Shown: positions 8,685-18,437, numbered from the stretch's first letter. The stretch is 33,466 nt of DNA from Prevotellaceae bacterium (GCA_031280885.1 JAITGD010000167.1:1-33466), one strand, 5' to 3'. Program-made: numbers and translations. The notes: generated from the letters alone by a model not told the origin.

Positions 8685-9467
8685 ATGTTTCTAAAAGAGG
8701 CTAAAATACTTAAATCGCACGGTACGCAATATATACGCGATTTGGACGGGGTGGTTTTGCACGAATTATTTCGCGGACGCCCCGAAATTTCTGCTGATAT
8801 TACCGAAGCGGAACTCGCTCGGCTTGTGTCGATATGTCCGTGTGAGGCAATCGATTCCGTCGATGCTTCGATAGACCTTGGGAAGTGCGTTTTCTGTAAG
8901 GAATGTGAGTTTGCTTTGCCCGGGAAGATTCGTTTCACGAACGATTATCGCATGGCAAGCAATCGGCGTGATCGACTTGTGGTTAAACCCGGATGTAACA
9001 GCGCGATATGCGTTGAACAGCAGTTTGTTCGTGCAGAAATAAAGAGTTTCTTCGGACGCGCCCTGAAGTTAAGACAGGTTTCGGCTGCTGGCGATAATTC
9101 CTGCGAGATGGAACTTAATGCAGCAGGCAATGTAAACTTCGACATGGGGCGGTATGGGATTGAGTTTCTGGCTTCTCCACGCCACTGCGACGGGATAGTT
9201 ATCACCGGTCCGATTTCCGAAAACATGTCCAAAGCCTTGCAGATATGTTACGAAGCGACTGCGCATCCGAAGGTAGTAATACTCGTTGGAAACGATGCAA
9301 TATCAGGCGGATTATTCGCATCGAGCAAGGCTCTCGACCGCGATTTTTTAACGCAGTACGGCGTCGATTTGTTTGTCCCCGGAAATCCTGTGCATCCGCT
9401 CACTTTCATTCACGGCGTTCTTGATATGATAAAAACGAATAAGGAATTAAAATCCAAAAAGTTATGA
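8685..9467 (+). CDS. NADH-quinone oxidoreductase subunit B / group-4 hydrogenase small subunit (HyfI/EchC)-like protein with N-terminal ferredoxin-like segment; proximal cluster ligands degenerate
   Basis: AGDNSCEMELNA, YGIEFLASPRHCDGIVITGPISENM, VGNDAISGGLFA, VPGNPVHPLTFIHGVL; CVFCKEC segment. Confidence 0.75.
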   Translation: MFLKEAKILKSHGTQYIRDLDGVVLHELFRGRPEISADITEAELARLVSICPCEAIDSVDASIDLGKCVFCKECEFALPGKIRFTNDYRMASNRRDRLVVKPGCNSAICVEQQFVRAEIKSFFGRALKLRQVSAAGDNSCEMELNAAGNVNFDMGRYGIEFLASPRHCDGIVITGPISENMSKALQICYEATAHPKVVILVGNDAISGGLFASSKALDRDFLTQYGVDLFVPGNPVHPLTFIHGVLDMIKTNKELKSKKL

Positions 9468-10081
9468 TTACACCACACAACAATTTGCAGTATTTGCCTG
9501 TTGTAGAAAGTTTCTACAGCATTCAGGGAGAGGGCTGTCATGCGGGTAAGCCTGCTTGTTTCATTCGTTTAGGCGGATGCGATGTTTGTTGCAATTTTTG
9601 CGACAGCCATTCAACTTGGAATGCGCGGCGGTTTCCGTTTGTGAGTATCGACGAAATAGTGCGTCGCGTGGCCGAAACTCCGGCTAATACAGTTATTATC
9701 ACCGGAGGCGAGCCGGGTATGCACGATCTTTCGCGCCTTTGCTCAATGTTGAAGGAAAGGGAATTGTCGCTTTTTATCGAAACCGCAGGAAATCACCAGC
9801 TGACAGGCGAGTGGGATTGGATTTGCCTCTCGCCGAAGCTCAAAAAACCTCCGCTTCCGGAGAATCTGTCGAAAGCTAACGAAATGAAAGTAGTAATTCA
9901 GCATCCATCTGATTTTGAATGGGCAGAGGAAAACGCTGCTCTAACCGAAAATTGTTTGCTTTTCCTTCAGCCCGAATGGAGTGTCCACGAACAAATGACG
10001 CCTGTAATAATAGAATACGTCAAACAAAACCCTTGGTGGAATTTGTCGGTACAATTGCATAAATATCTGGAGATACAGTAA
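9464..10081 (+). CDS. queE: 7-carboxy-7-deazaguanine synthase (radical SAM)
   Basis: ESFYSIQGEGCHAGKPACFIRLGGCDVCCNFCDSHSTWN with CX3CX2C; ITGGEPGMH; ATGA overlap with the upstream gene. Confidence 0.88.
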   Translation: MITPHNNLQYLPVVESFYSIQGEGCHAGKPACFIRLGGCDVCCNFCDSHSTWNARRFPFVSIDEIVRRVAETPANTVIITGGEPGMHDLSRLCSMLKERELSLFIETAGNHQLTGEWDWICLSPKLKKPPLPENLSKANEMKVVIQHPSDFEWAEENAALTENCLLFLQPEWSVHEQMTPVIIEYVKQNPWWNLSVQLHKYLEIQ

Positions 10082-10448
10082 CTTTTGGAGCTAGGATTTT
10101 TTTATCGTTCAAACTTTCTGAATCCTGATTCTCGCTATTCTGATTCAAGCTTTTACGGATGTTTGCAAGCCGTTCGGTAAAGGATTTGTTTCTTCGGCTG
10201 GTTTGTATGTCGTAATCGAATTGCATCCACACAAGCGGTTCGGCGTCAAGATCTAAGGCGGCTTCAAACAGCAAAGCATATTCGGTTGTAATTGGACGTT
10301 TGGCGTTCAGTATTCCGTTGATTTCCGAATAAGTTATCCCCATTTGCGCCGCAAGTTTGTGTTGCGATATACCACGATATTTTATTTCGTCCTTGAGTAT
10401 TTCGCCCGGATGTATCGGTTCGGACGGTTCAAGATTGTTTGCTATCAT
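10020..10448 (-). CDS. HigA-family XRE antitoxin-like protein with C-terminal extension
   Basis: EPIHPGEILKDEIKYRGISQHKLAAQMGITYSEINGILNAKRPIT; ORF opens at 10478, internal Met at 10448 plausible. Confidence 0.75.
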   Translation of the reverse strand: MIANNLEPSEPIHPGEILKDEIKYRGISQHKLAAQMGITYSEINGILNAKRPITTEYALLFEAALDLDAEPLVWMQFDYDIQTSRRNKSFTERLANIRKSLNQNSENQDSESLNDKKILAPKVTVSPDIYAIVPTNSTKGFV

Positions 10449-10683
10449 GCGGGGATCGACCCCTTTAATCTGAATCATCAGACATTTATTTATAATGGTT
10501 CGACAATTCTATGATATTACATATTGTTGCAATGGATTCAACGCCGTTATCTATATTTATATCGCATACTTATAACGGTGCAAAGATAAGTTTTTATAAA
10601 AGCACGGCGAAAAAGTTTGAGATGCTATTTTTTGAAGCAAGTCGTGCCGTTAGGGACGGTGATTGACCTTATAAACAGACACT

Positions 10684-10740
10684 AATTAATAATCCAGCCT
10701 GCGTAGCGTCCTGATTCTTGGTTCTTGCAATCCTGAATCA
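10684..10740. repeat. Dispersed repeat arm 'AATTAATAATCCAGCCTGCGTAGCGTCCTGATTCTTGGTTCTTGCAATCCTGAATCA'
   Basis: Near-identical copies at 22139-22199 (direct) and 21791-21851 (reverse); partial copies elsewhere. Confidence 0.85.
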
Positions 10741-10834
10741 TTCATAAAATTTAATTTTGATGATTATTCGTTATTCAAAAAAAAGGCGTACTTTTGGCCG
10801 TAATTAGTTTTATTTGCAATTAACGAAACAGCCA

Positions 10835-11839
10835 ATGTCCAAATGCGTTGCCATAATTTTAGCAATCTTGTTTCTGCCTTTTACAGCAAAGGCGCAGAGC
10901 GATTTTGACTTTACTCAACGCTGGTTTAATGAATCGCTATACAACCCCGCCGCTACGGGCAATAGCTTTGGTACTGACATCTTTTTGCACGGACGCGCTC
11001 AATGGATTGGGCTCGAAGGCGCGCCTACTACCGAAGCTGTATATGTGAATGCTTATTTCGAGGGGCTAAGATCGGGATTCGGGCTGGGGCTTACCGGCGA
11101 CCAGATTGGTTTTACGCACACTTACTCTTGCCGAGCGGCGTATGCTTACTTTGTCCCTACGGGTAAAGCCTCGTATATATCGTTTGGATTGTCGGCGTCG
11201 ATAGTAAGCCGCAACCGAAACGCATACGGCGCTCTGGTGGACGAACTCGACGACCCTGACTTGTTCTATGGAAACTCGTCGCACCTTACGCCCGACTTCG
11301 ACTTTGGCGTCGAATATAAAGGCCCGATAAAAATCGGCGCTTCTATCAGGCATCTTGGCACTATCCCTTCAACAGATTTCCTTGGATACGCTTACAATGT
11401 GTGGACTTACGCTTCGATGAGAATCAACGTGGCGCGTGGAATGAGCCTGGAACCGGTGGTGTCGTTTATGTATCGCGAAAAAATCAGCCGTTATGAAGCC
11501 GGCGCTATTCTGCGATTCTATCAACTTGATAGAAAAAGCGGATACGATTATAAAGACCGCTGGTGGATTGGCGCTATAAGCCGATTTCATGGGCAATTTA
11601 CCATCATGGCCGGAATGGAAATAACCAAAAACATTCGGGCTGGTTATTCCTTCGACTACGGCGCAAGCGACCTGGCGCGTATCTCCGAAAAAGGTTCTCA
11701 CGAAATATTTGTAGCCCTGAGTTTTAACCGGCTTTTCCAGAAAAAAGAATTATGCCCGGCTTTCAAAAACTCCGGCTATGATACTCGCGCTAAAAAGAAG
11801 TTTATGGATAGAATTAAATATAAATTTGAAATCTATTGA
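10835..11839 (+). CDS. Type IX secretion system membrane protein, PorP/SprF family
   Basis: RWFNESLYNPAATGNSFGTDIFLHGRAQWIGLEGAPTT; GLGLTGDQIG; position directly upstream of the gliding-motility CTD protein. Confidence 0.85.
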   Translation: MSKCVAIILAILFLPFTAKAQSDFDFTQRWFNESLYNPAATGNSFGTDIFLHGRAQWIGLEGAPTTEAVYVNAYFEGLRSGFGLGLTGDQIGFTHTYSCRAAYAYFVPTGKASYISFGLSASIVSRNRNAYGALVDELDDPDLFYGNSSHLTPDFDFGVEYKGPIKIGASIRHLGTIPSTDFLGYAYNVWTYASMRINVARGMSLEPVVSFMYREKISRYEAGAILRFYQLDRKSGYDYKDRWWIGAISRFHGQFTIMAGMEITKNIRAGYSFDYGASDLARISEKGSHEIFVALSFNRLFQKKELCPAFKNSGYDTRAKKKFMDRIKYKFEIY

Positions 11840-11906
11840 TCGGGACTGTTAGACTGTTGGACTGTTAGACTGTTAGACTGTTGGACTGTTGGACTATTGG
11901 ACTTTG
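11840..11906. repeat. GACTKTTR octamer tandem array flanked by a 19-bp direct repeat (11819-11837, 11907-11925)
   Basis: gactgttagactgttggactgttagactgttagactgttggactgttggactattggac; flanks TATAAATTTGAAA[T/C]CTATT. Confidence 0.9.
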
Positions 11907-11929
11907 TATAAATTTGAAACCTATTATAT

Positions 11930-14900
11930 ATGTTACCATTTTATTCCCCTAAAAACATGACGGCGGCAAGATTCGCCGGATTGTGCTTTTCGAGCCTATT
12001 TCTGTGGATTGCCTCACTCGACAAAGTTCATGCGCAGTGTGCTAATTTCACGGTGGAACTCGAATATGTAACTCATTCCGATTGCCAATCGAACGGAGTT
12101 ATCAAAGTGAAACTCTCCGGAGCAGATGTTGCTCAGTTGAGTAATCCCAAATTCAGCCTTAGTTCCGGCAGCCATGCGGTGCCGCTTTCCGATAACGGAG
12201 GGCTGTTCCAAAATTTGCCGCCGGGAACTTACACCGCAACAGTGCTGGCATACTGCAACAACACATTTCAGGTTACGAAAAACTCTGTGCCGATAACCGT
12301 AACCTCGTCATACGCCGTTCCAAATGTCGATGTGCTTGAACGCAACCCTTCGCTCGAATGTCTTCCCACAGGCTCGTTCAAGCTGCATCTCGCCGACGGT
12401 AAACCGCCATACAAGATCGTTATCACCTCGCCTCCCGCAGGATACGCCGGCTCCACTACATTCACCGGCCTGCCCGCAGGAGATTATATGCTCGATAATC
12501 TGACGCACGGATCATATAGCTTTTATGTGGAAGACGCTTGTCAGTATAGAATTATAAAGAACGATGGACTCGGAGTAACCAATCACAGTTACAATGTGCA
12601 AAAAACCAAAGATGCACATACTTGCCTTCCCGAAGGTCAGGTGCGGGTAACGATGAACAACGGCGCGCCGCCTTATACTATAACAGTGTCCGAATATCCT
12701 GCGGAATATGCCGGACCTTTTTCCTTTACCACTTCTTCGTCGCCTCATCTGATCGACGATTTGCCGCAGGGCAATTACAAGTTCAAGGTGCAGGATGTGT
12801 GTAGCGCTGTGGCCGATAGCTTCAATATTCGCATAGACAAAAAGCCTCTCTACTTCAGCGGCTCGCCCTCAGTAACGCCCACAAATATCTGCGACGCCGA
12901 TGGTACTATTCGCTTTACGCTGCCCGACGGAGTGCCGAAGTTCAAAGCCGAAATCGACCGTCCGGCCCCTCTGAGCGACACTACTATCATCCAAAGCAGT
13001 CCGGTGTTTAACCTTACGGGATTAATTTCCGGCGAATATCGATTCCTTATCACCGATTCATGCCATGTGGACACCGTCCGACTTACGGTGCAGGTCAATA
13101 CCGGCACTCTATCGGTATCGAACATCCGCACCGATATAACCCGAAACTGCGGCTCGCCTAACGGAGAAGTCAGCTTCAATATCAACAACGGAAAGAAGCC
13201 TTATAAGATAGAAATAAATTCAGCCACAGGTTCCACATATTCACATACCGAGCCGGCGCATAACGGCGGAAGCTATGCCCGCTACGACTTGCCTGCCGAT
13301 AGCTTTGCGCTGAAAGTTACCGACGATTGCGGAGTAATTGTCGATACTTCTTTTGTAATCAAAGCCAATGTATTTAAATCAATCAAGCTCGATTCCGTCG
13401 CTTCGCTTGGCTGCTTCGGCACGGGAGTATTCAAGATAGCAATCACCGACGGCGAACCGAACTACACTATAATCCTTACCGACGGCCCAACGAGCCACTC
13501 AGGATGGCCTTATCCCGATACCTTGGCTACCAATTTCGCAGGAGGAGCGTTCAACGATTATGTTTTAGGAGGATTGACGCCGGGTCATTATAAAGTTAAG
13601 GTAATTGACGCTTGTCTCAGCGTGTTAGAGGCCGAGTTTACTATCGATACCCTGAAAGCTGTTCAGGACGACATTCCATACAATCCCTTCGGAGATTATC
13701 TTTATCCGCCGGTAACAAATGATAATAATTGCCAGATAGTCCGCGTGCCGGTAAACAAGCTGCCATTTTATACCGAATGGAATAATAAGCCGGAGGATGT
13801 TTACGAAGTTGCCTTTTATATAAGCGACGACCCAGCTCACATTCCTTCGCCGAATTACGCTATCTTGCAATGGCGACCCGTTACACGCGACGCTAACGAT
13901 TTTATGCCCGACACACTTAGTCAAACGTACAAATATATGCGCGATAACGGAGCTTCGCTGGTGGCTGTGATTAGGCTCAAAAACGGAGGATCCTGCCCTG
14001 TGCCGGCTCCTATGGTAATCGATACCATCAAACTGCATCCGATAGAAGGATATGTTTATTCAGACCAAAATGCTTGCGATGGATTCAGGCTTGGATTCAG
14101 CCAAAATACCAACGAAAAAGGTCTGATATGCTATCCGTACAGCGTCGATTTGATGGCCGAAGACGGAACTACGCTTGTGCAAAGTCTCACAAACATTAAT
14201 TCTCCGGCGACTCAGTACTTTGCCGGCAAAATTCCCTTCGGAAAGTATTATCTCGATTTCACCGACAGCGAAGGAACCGTCTGGCGCGATAGCGTGGAAA
14301 ATCGTGTCTGGCACAGCCCGACGAGCATCAGCAATCCTCCCGGAACCAAAAATCTGCTTTGCAATTCATATACGGCGATGTTTTCCATAATTGAAATCTG
14401 TAAACCATATCAATGGAAACTCATCAACCAAAGCAACGTAGTGATAGACTCGCTTACCAATGTCAATGACGATAATATCGAAGTCGATTCTCTTGAATAC
14501 AACCATACGTACAGGCTGCTGCTTATCAGCAAAACCAACGATAGCACATATTCCCAGCCTTTCAGTTTTAATAGGGACATCCTTGCGAATTACGCAATCA
14601 ACCAAGGCGCGTCAATATGCACTCTTGGCACGGGATATATCCAGATAAACCGCACGGGAGCGTCGCAGGATCGGCTATTCCAGCCGGGTACGAAAATCAT
14701 ATATCTATCGGGGCCAACAGTTCCGGTAAACGATACCGTAGAAATCGTAAACACAGGCATAACAGAGGTCTTTCCCTTTAGCCTCGATCCCTTTACCAGA
14801 AATTACGACACCATCGCGCCGGGGATATACACCTTCAAAGTTATTGACGACTGCGCTCTGGAACATTCTCTTTCGATTGACTTCAAGGTCTATTCGTATG

Positions 14901-17713
14901 ATACGCTAACTTACATCGCATCGCCCGACTGCGAGCGCGGCACAACGGTCATTCCAAACACAACGCTATCGTATTTCAATGCCGGCGACGCCTCCGGCAG
15001 CGTCCGCTATACCATAGTGTCGGGGCCTACCGACGTCGGCTTGCGCATCGGAAACGGAGGCAACTTCCTTTTGAAGGTTTCGGGCGATTATATCATCGAA
15101 ATGAGTACCTTCGACGGTTCGCAACACTGTCCGCAGGATTCATTCAGCATCTCCTTCAAACTCCAAAAAGTAAGGCTCGACCTTGATGAAAAGAAATCAT
15201 ACATCTGCGGTTCTACGGGATACATCGAAGTGCAGGCTACGGAAGGAAGCGGAAACTATACCTACGATCTGTATGATGATAATGTAGCGCCGGGCCATTT
15301 AGTAGAAAGCAACACCACAGGAATATTCAATTACGGAAGACTCGGCGAAACATATATGATTTATGTTACCGACAATCTGTGCGGACGTTCCTTCCCCGAC
15401 TCTATCACCATGATCGACCTGCGCGATAAGATCGTCTCGGCCTCCACCGACGTCTGCGTCGGGCATCAAATCAGCCTTAGCTCTATGCCCGTAAGCGATA
15501 CTTATATGTGGACGGGGCCTAACGGATTCGTCTCGCACGCTAAGGACACAATCTTCGGGCCGGCAACTATGGCCGATTCGGGCTTATATACCATCACCGT
15601 TAAGCCAAAGGGATGCAGCATCCTTAATCAGGATGTTACTATCAATGTATATCAACCCGAAGAACCGAAAATCGACGACACCATAATAGTCTGCATCAAC
15701 ACTCCGACCGAGCAGCTCAACGCCATACCCCTGCCCGGGCATATAGTGCAATGGTTCGATAAAGATACCATAGCGCTGCCCGCCGCCCCGATTCCATCGA
15801 GAGCAAATGCGCCCGACACTACGACGTACTACGTCAAGCAATCGAATTACATAAACTGCGAGAGCGCCTTGCGGCAAGTGGTTTTCATCGTAGAGCAATT
15901 GCCCGATACGGTGGCGGTGGCTTTCGCCGGCGATATTTGCCGAGGTCAAAAGCCGCTTGTTATGATACCCGACGTTTATCGCGATTATGTTTACAGAATC
16001 TACGACAGCGGAGGCCGGCTTGCCGGAGCCGACACCGCACGCTCCGACACGATTACCATAGCAGGCGATTTCCCGCTGATAGCTTCGGAAATCTATAGCG
16101 TCGAAGTAGAAACTCGTCATGCTTGCGTAGCCTCGCAACGCTCGCAGGTTCCGGTGAAAGTAGTACATCCGCCTGCGCCGCCGGTTTACCCCGTATTGCA
16201 CTGCCACAACGCCGCCGGAGTTCCGCCTCTGCGCGCCGATTCCACCGCCGGAAATCGCTTGCAATGGTTAGACCTCGACGGACGAACTCATCTAAACTCA
16301 GCACCCACGCCGCCTACCAACGTGGTGGGTACTTTCACGTACAGCGTGGTGCAAATCGACACCCTGCTCGGATGCTACGGCGATACGGCCAACGTGCAGG
16401 TAACGATAGCCGCGCTGCCCGATACGCAGATCGACCCGCAGGCTCCCGACATTTGCCGCCGCACAGCCCCGCATATCATCATTAATACGACCAATAATCT
16501 GTATGGATACACAGTCTTCGACCGTCAGGGCGACACTATCATCCACACTCTTTTTGCCGATGGTTCTCCTTTGGATATGTATAATCCGAACTACATTCTT
16601 CAGGCCGACGACGAAGTGTATATTAAGGTAATCGACCATAATCAATGCGTATCGCCCGACAGCGCTCCGGTACCCATTACGGTGATAATTCCGCCTGTGC
16701 CGGAGGTCTTCGATACCTCGTACTGCCTCTACGCTTCGGCCAATCCGCTACGCGCTACGCCATCCGCAGGATACTATATTCAATGGTATGGCCTCGATAA
16801 GCGTCCGCTCACAAGCCCTCCCATACCGCCGACTTCTCCTTTGGATACCATAACTTACATGATTTCGCAAAGGCATAACACGCTTCATTGCGAAAGCGAT
16901 ACTCTGGAGGCTACGGTGCGAATCATGCCTTTGCCCGATACGGTGAGCATGGTGCGTGCGGCAGACATTTGCCCGGGACAGTATCCGACCTTCCGCATCC
17001 CGCAAACCGACGCCGGATATATTTATAATGTATATTCCGCATCGGGACGTATTGCCGCCACAGGCGTCGGCAACGGAGGCGAACTTCTGCTGAGGGGCGA
17101 CGAACAGCTCTTCATCCCCATAAGTTATTATTATGTAGAGGTGGTGAATCTGAACGATTGCGCTTCGGAACATCGTTCCACAGTGTCGGTAGCGGTGGTG
17201 AACAACGTTTATATCGAACCGGAGAGGATTCCTCGCTACGAGCGCGAGATACCATACAGCGTCCAGCTTATCACCAACGGAGTATCGCCCTACGAGTTTT
17301 CGTTACGCACTCCTTTGCCCAGCGGCTTCGACCTAAGTACGCAAGGATTGATAACGGGTTCGGCGCCACGCAATGGTAAAATCGACCCGGTGCCTTTTGT
17401 CGTCCAAGTTATCGACGCCGAAGGTTGCATTGCCGAAAGGGAGTATCTGCTCGAAAGCGACATCTTCATCCCGCAGGTATTCACCCCCAACGGCGACGGT
17501 AAAAACGACGTCTTTATGAAAGGTCGCCGCTTGGTAATCTTCGACCGCCTCGGCATAAAAGTCTTTGAAGGCGACGACGGCTGGGACGGTACCTACCGCG
17601 GCGGACAGCCCGCTCCTCCGGATACTTATTTCTACCTCCTTTTTTACGAGGACGAAAATCTTAATACCGAAGGACGAAAAAAAGGTTACATCACGCTTAT
17701 CCGTAGAAAGTGA
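11930..17713 (+). CDS. Giant SprB-like repeat protein with gliding motility-associated C-terminal (T9SS type B) domain
   Basis: Signal sequence; multiple DGxPPYxIxI / LPPGxYxxxVxDxC repeats; C-terminus IPQVFTPNGDGKNDVF...IFDRLGIKVFEGDDGWDGTYRGGQPAPPDTYFYLLFYED. Confidence 0.9.
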   Translation: MLPFYSPKNMTAARFAGLCFSSLFLWIASLDKVHAQCANFTVELEYVTHSDCQSNGVIKVKLSGADVAQLSNPKFSLSSGSHAVPLSDNGGLFQNLPPGTYTATVLAYCNNTFQVTKNSVPITVTSSYAVPNVDVLERNPSLECLPTGSFKLHLADGKPPYKIVITSPPAGYAGSTTFTGLPAGDYMLDNLTHGSYSFYVEDACQYRIIKNDGLGVTNHSYNVQKTKDAHTCLPEGQVRVTMNNGAPPYTITVSEYPAEYAGPFSFTTSSSPHLIDDLPQGNYKFKVQDVCSAVADSFNIRIDKKPLYFSGSPSVTPTNICDADGTIRFTLPDGVPKFKAEIDRPAPLSDTTIIQSSPVFNLTGLISGEYRFLITDSCHVDTVRLTVQVNTGTLSVSNIRTDITRNCGSPNGEVSFNINNGKKPYKIEINSATGSTYSHTEPAHNGGSYARYDLPADSFALKVTDDCGVIVDTSFVIKANVFKSIKLDSVASLGCFGTGVFKIAITDGEPNYTIILTDGPTSHSGWPYPDTLATNFAGGAFNDYVLGGLTPGHYKVKVIDACLSVLEAEFTIDTLKAVQDDIPYNPFGDYLYPPVTNDNNCQIVRVPVNKLPFYTEWNNKPEDVYEVAFYISDDPAHIPSPNYAILQWRPVTRDANDFMPDTLSQTYKYMRDNGASLVAVIRLKNGGSCPVPAPMVIDTIKLHPIEGYVYSDQNACDGFRLGFSQNTNEKGLICYPYSVDLMAEDGTTLVQSLTNINSPATQYFAGKIPFGKYYLDFTDSEGTVWRDSVENRVWHSPTSISNPPGTKNLLCNSYTAMFSIIEICKPYQWKLINQSNVVIDSLTNVNDDNIEVDSLEYNHTYRLLLISKTNDSTYSQPFSFNRDILANYAINQGASICTLGTGYIQINRTGASQDRLFQPGTKIIYLSGPTVPVNDTVEIVNTGITEVFPFSLDPFTRNYDTIAPGIYTFKVIDDCALEHSLSIDFKVYSYDTLTYIASPDCERGTTVIPNTTLSYFNAGDASGSVRYTIVSGPTDVGLRIGNGGNFLLKVSGDYIIEMSTFDGSQHCPQDSFSISFKLQKVRLDLDEKKSYICGSTGYIEVQATEGSGNYTYDLYDDNVAPGHLVESNTTGIFNYGRLGETYMIYVTDNLCGRSFPDSITMIDLRDKIVSASTDVCVGHQISLSSMPVSDTYMWTGPNGFVSHAKDTIFGPATMADSGLYTITVKPKGCSILNQDVTINVYQPEEPKIDDTIIVCINTPTEQLNAIPLPGHIVQWFDKDTIALPAAPIPSRANAPDTTTYYVKQSNYINCESALRQVVFIVEQLPDTVAVAFAGDICRGQKPLVMIPDVYRDYVYRIYDSGGRLAGADTARSDTITIAGDFPLIASEIYSVEVETRHACVASQRSQVPVKVVHPPAPPVYPVLHCHNAAGVPPLRADSTAGNRLQWLDLDGRTHLNSAPTPPTNVVGTFTYSVVQIDTLLGCYGDTANVQVTIAALPDTQIDPQAPDICRRTAPHIIINTTNNLYGYTVFDRQGDTIIHTLFADGSPLDMYNPNYILQADDEVYIKVIDHNQCVSPDSAPVPITVIIPPVPEVFDTSYCLYASANPLRATPSAGYYIQWYGLDKRPLTSPPIPPTSPLDTITYMISQRHNTLHCESDTLEATVRIMPLPDTVSMVRAADICPGQYPTFRIPQTDAGYIYNVYSASGRIAATGVGNGGELLLRGDEQLFIPISYYYVEVVNLNDCASEHRSTVSVAVVNNVYIEPERIPRYEREIPYSVQLITNGVSPYEFSLRTPLPSGFDLSTQGLITGSAPRNGKIDPVPFVVQVIDAEGCIAEREYLLESDIFIPQVFTPNGDGKNDVFMKGRRLVIFDRLGIKVFEGDDGWDGTYRGGQPAPPDTYFYLLFYEDENLNTEGRKKGYITLIRRK

Positions 17714-18267
17714 GTATTGCAGAGAGCCAAGATAGCAAGAACCAAGAGCCAGGACTATTTGACTGTCCGGAAGTCTTGGCTCTTGGTTCTTGTAATCATG
17801 GCTCCAAAGTCTTTCTTTCCCTCGGAAGCAATTCCGGCGACAGCCTGAGTACACTGTGCCGAGCTGCAACAGATATAGAAAAGTCTATCGGAAAGATTAA
17901 GGCCAAATCGTCTATATACGAATCGGAGCCGTGGGGATTCAAAGCCGAACAGAATTTTCTAAACGAGGTTCTGGAAATTGAAACCTCCCTGACTCCCGAA
18001 GAATTACTGCACAGAATCCACGCAATCGAAGCAGCACACGGACGAATCCGTACAGATTCGAGAGAATATTCCTCGAGAACTCTCGACGTCGATATAATCT
18101 TCTACGGCGACCTTGTGCTGGAAAGTCCCACGTTAGTCATCCCGCATCCGCTGATGCACCAACGTCTTTTTGTGCTCCGTCCCTTAGCCGAAATCGCTCC
18201 CGATTTGATTCACCCGATATTAAAACGCTCAATTAAAGAACTGCTCGAAACTTATGTGTGTGTTTAG
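17710..18267 (+). CDS. folK: 2-amino-4-hydroxy-6-hydroxymethyldihydropteridine pyrophosphokinase (HPPK); GTG start or internal TTG
   Basis: VFLSLGSNSGDS, SSIYESEPWGF, NFLNEVLEIET, RTLDVDIIFYGD, IPHPLMHQRLFVLRPLAEIAPD. Confidence 0.88.
   Translation: MSIAESQDSKNQEPGLFDCPEVLALGSCNHGSKVFLSLGSNSGDSLSTLCRAATDIEKSIGKIKAKSSIYESEPWGFKAEQNFLNEVLEIETSLTPEELLHRIHAIEAAHGRIRTDSREYSSRTLDVDIIFYGDLVLESPTLVIPHPLMHQRLFVLRPLAEIAPDLIHPILKRSIKELLETYVCV
17720..17815. repeat. Inverted repeat of the dispersed 'TGGCTCTTGGTTCTTG' arm within the predicted folK N-terminal coding region
   Basis: CAAGAACCAAGAGCCA on the left and exact reverse complement TGGCTCTTGGTTCTTG on the right. Confidence 0.85.
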
Positions 18268-18301
18268 ACTTTTGGACTTTTGGACTTTTGGACGGTTGGA
18301 C
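18265..18301. repeat. GACTTTTG octamer array beginning within the folK stop codon
   Basis: TAGACTTTTGGACTTTTGGACTTTTGGACGGTTGGAC. Confidence 0.85.
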
Positions 18302-18437
18302 AGTGCGTCATCCGCGTGCAAAACGATTGTCAAGCCAGCCTGTGTAGCTCTCTTAATTTTTAATTCATAATTAACTGCGTAGCGTCTTGATTCTTGATTC
18401 TTGCGGCAATCCTGAATCGGCTCTTAATTTTTTTTCC

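Noticed and set aside
202-10081. queD and queE in one window as a pathway cluster
   Set aside because: They are ~9 kb apart on opposite strands with unrelated genes between; proximity may be coincidental.
10835-17713. PorP/SprF + giant SprB-like pair as a novel system
   Set aside because: This is the well-known T9SS/gliding-motility gene arrangement in Bacteroidetes.
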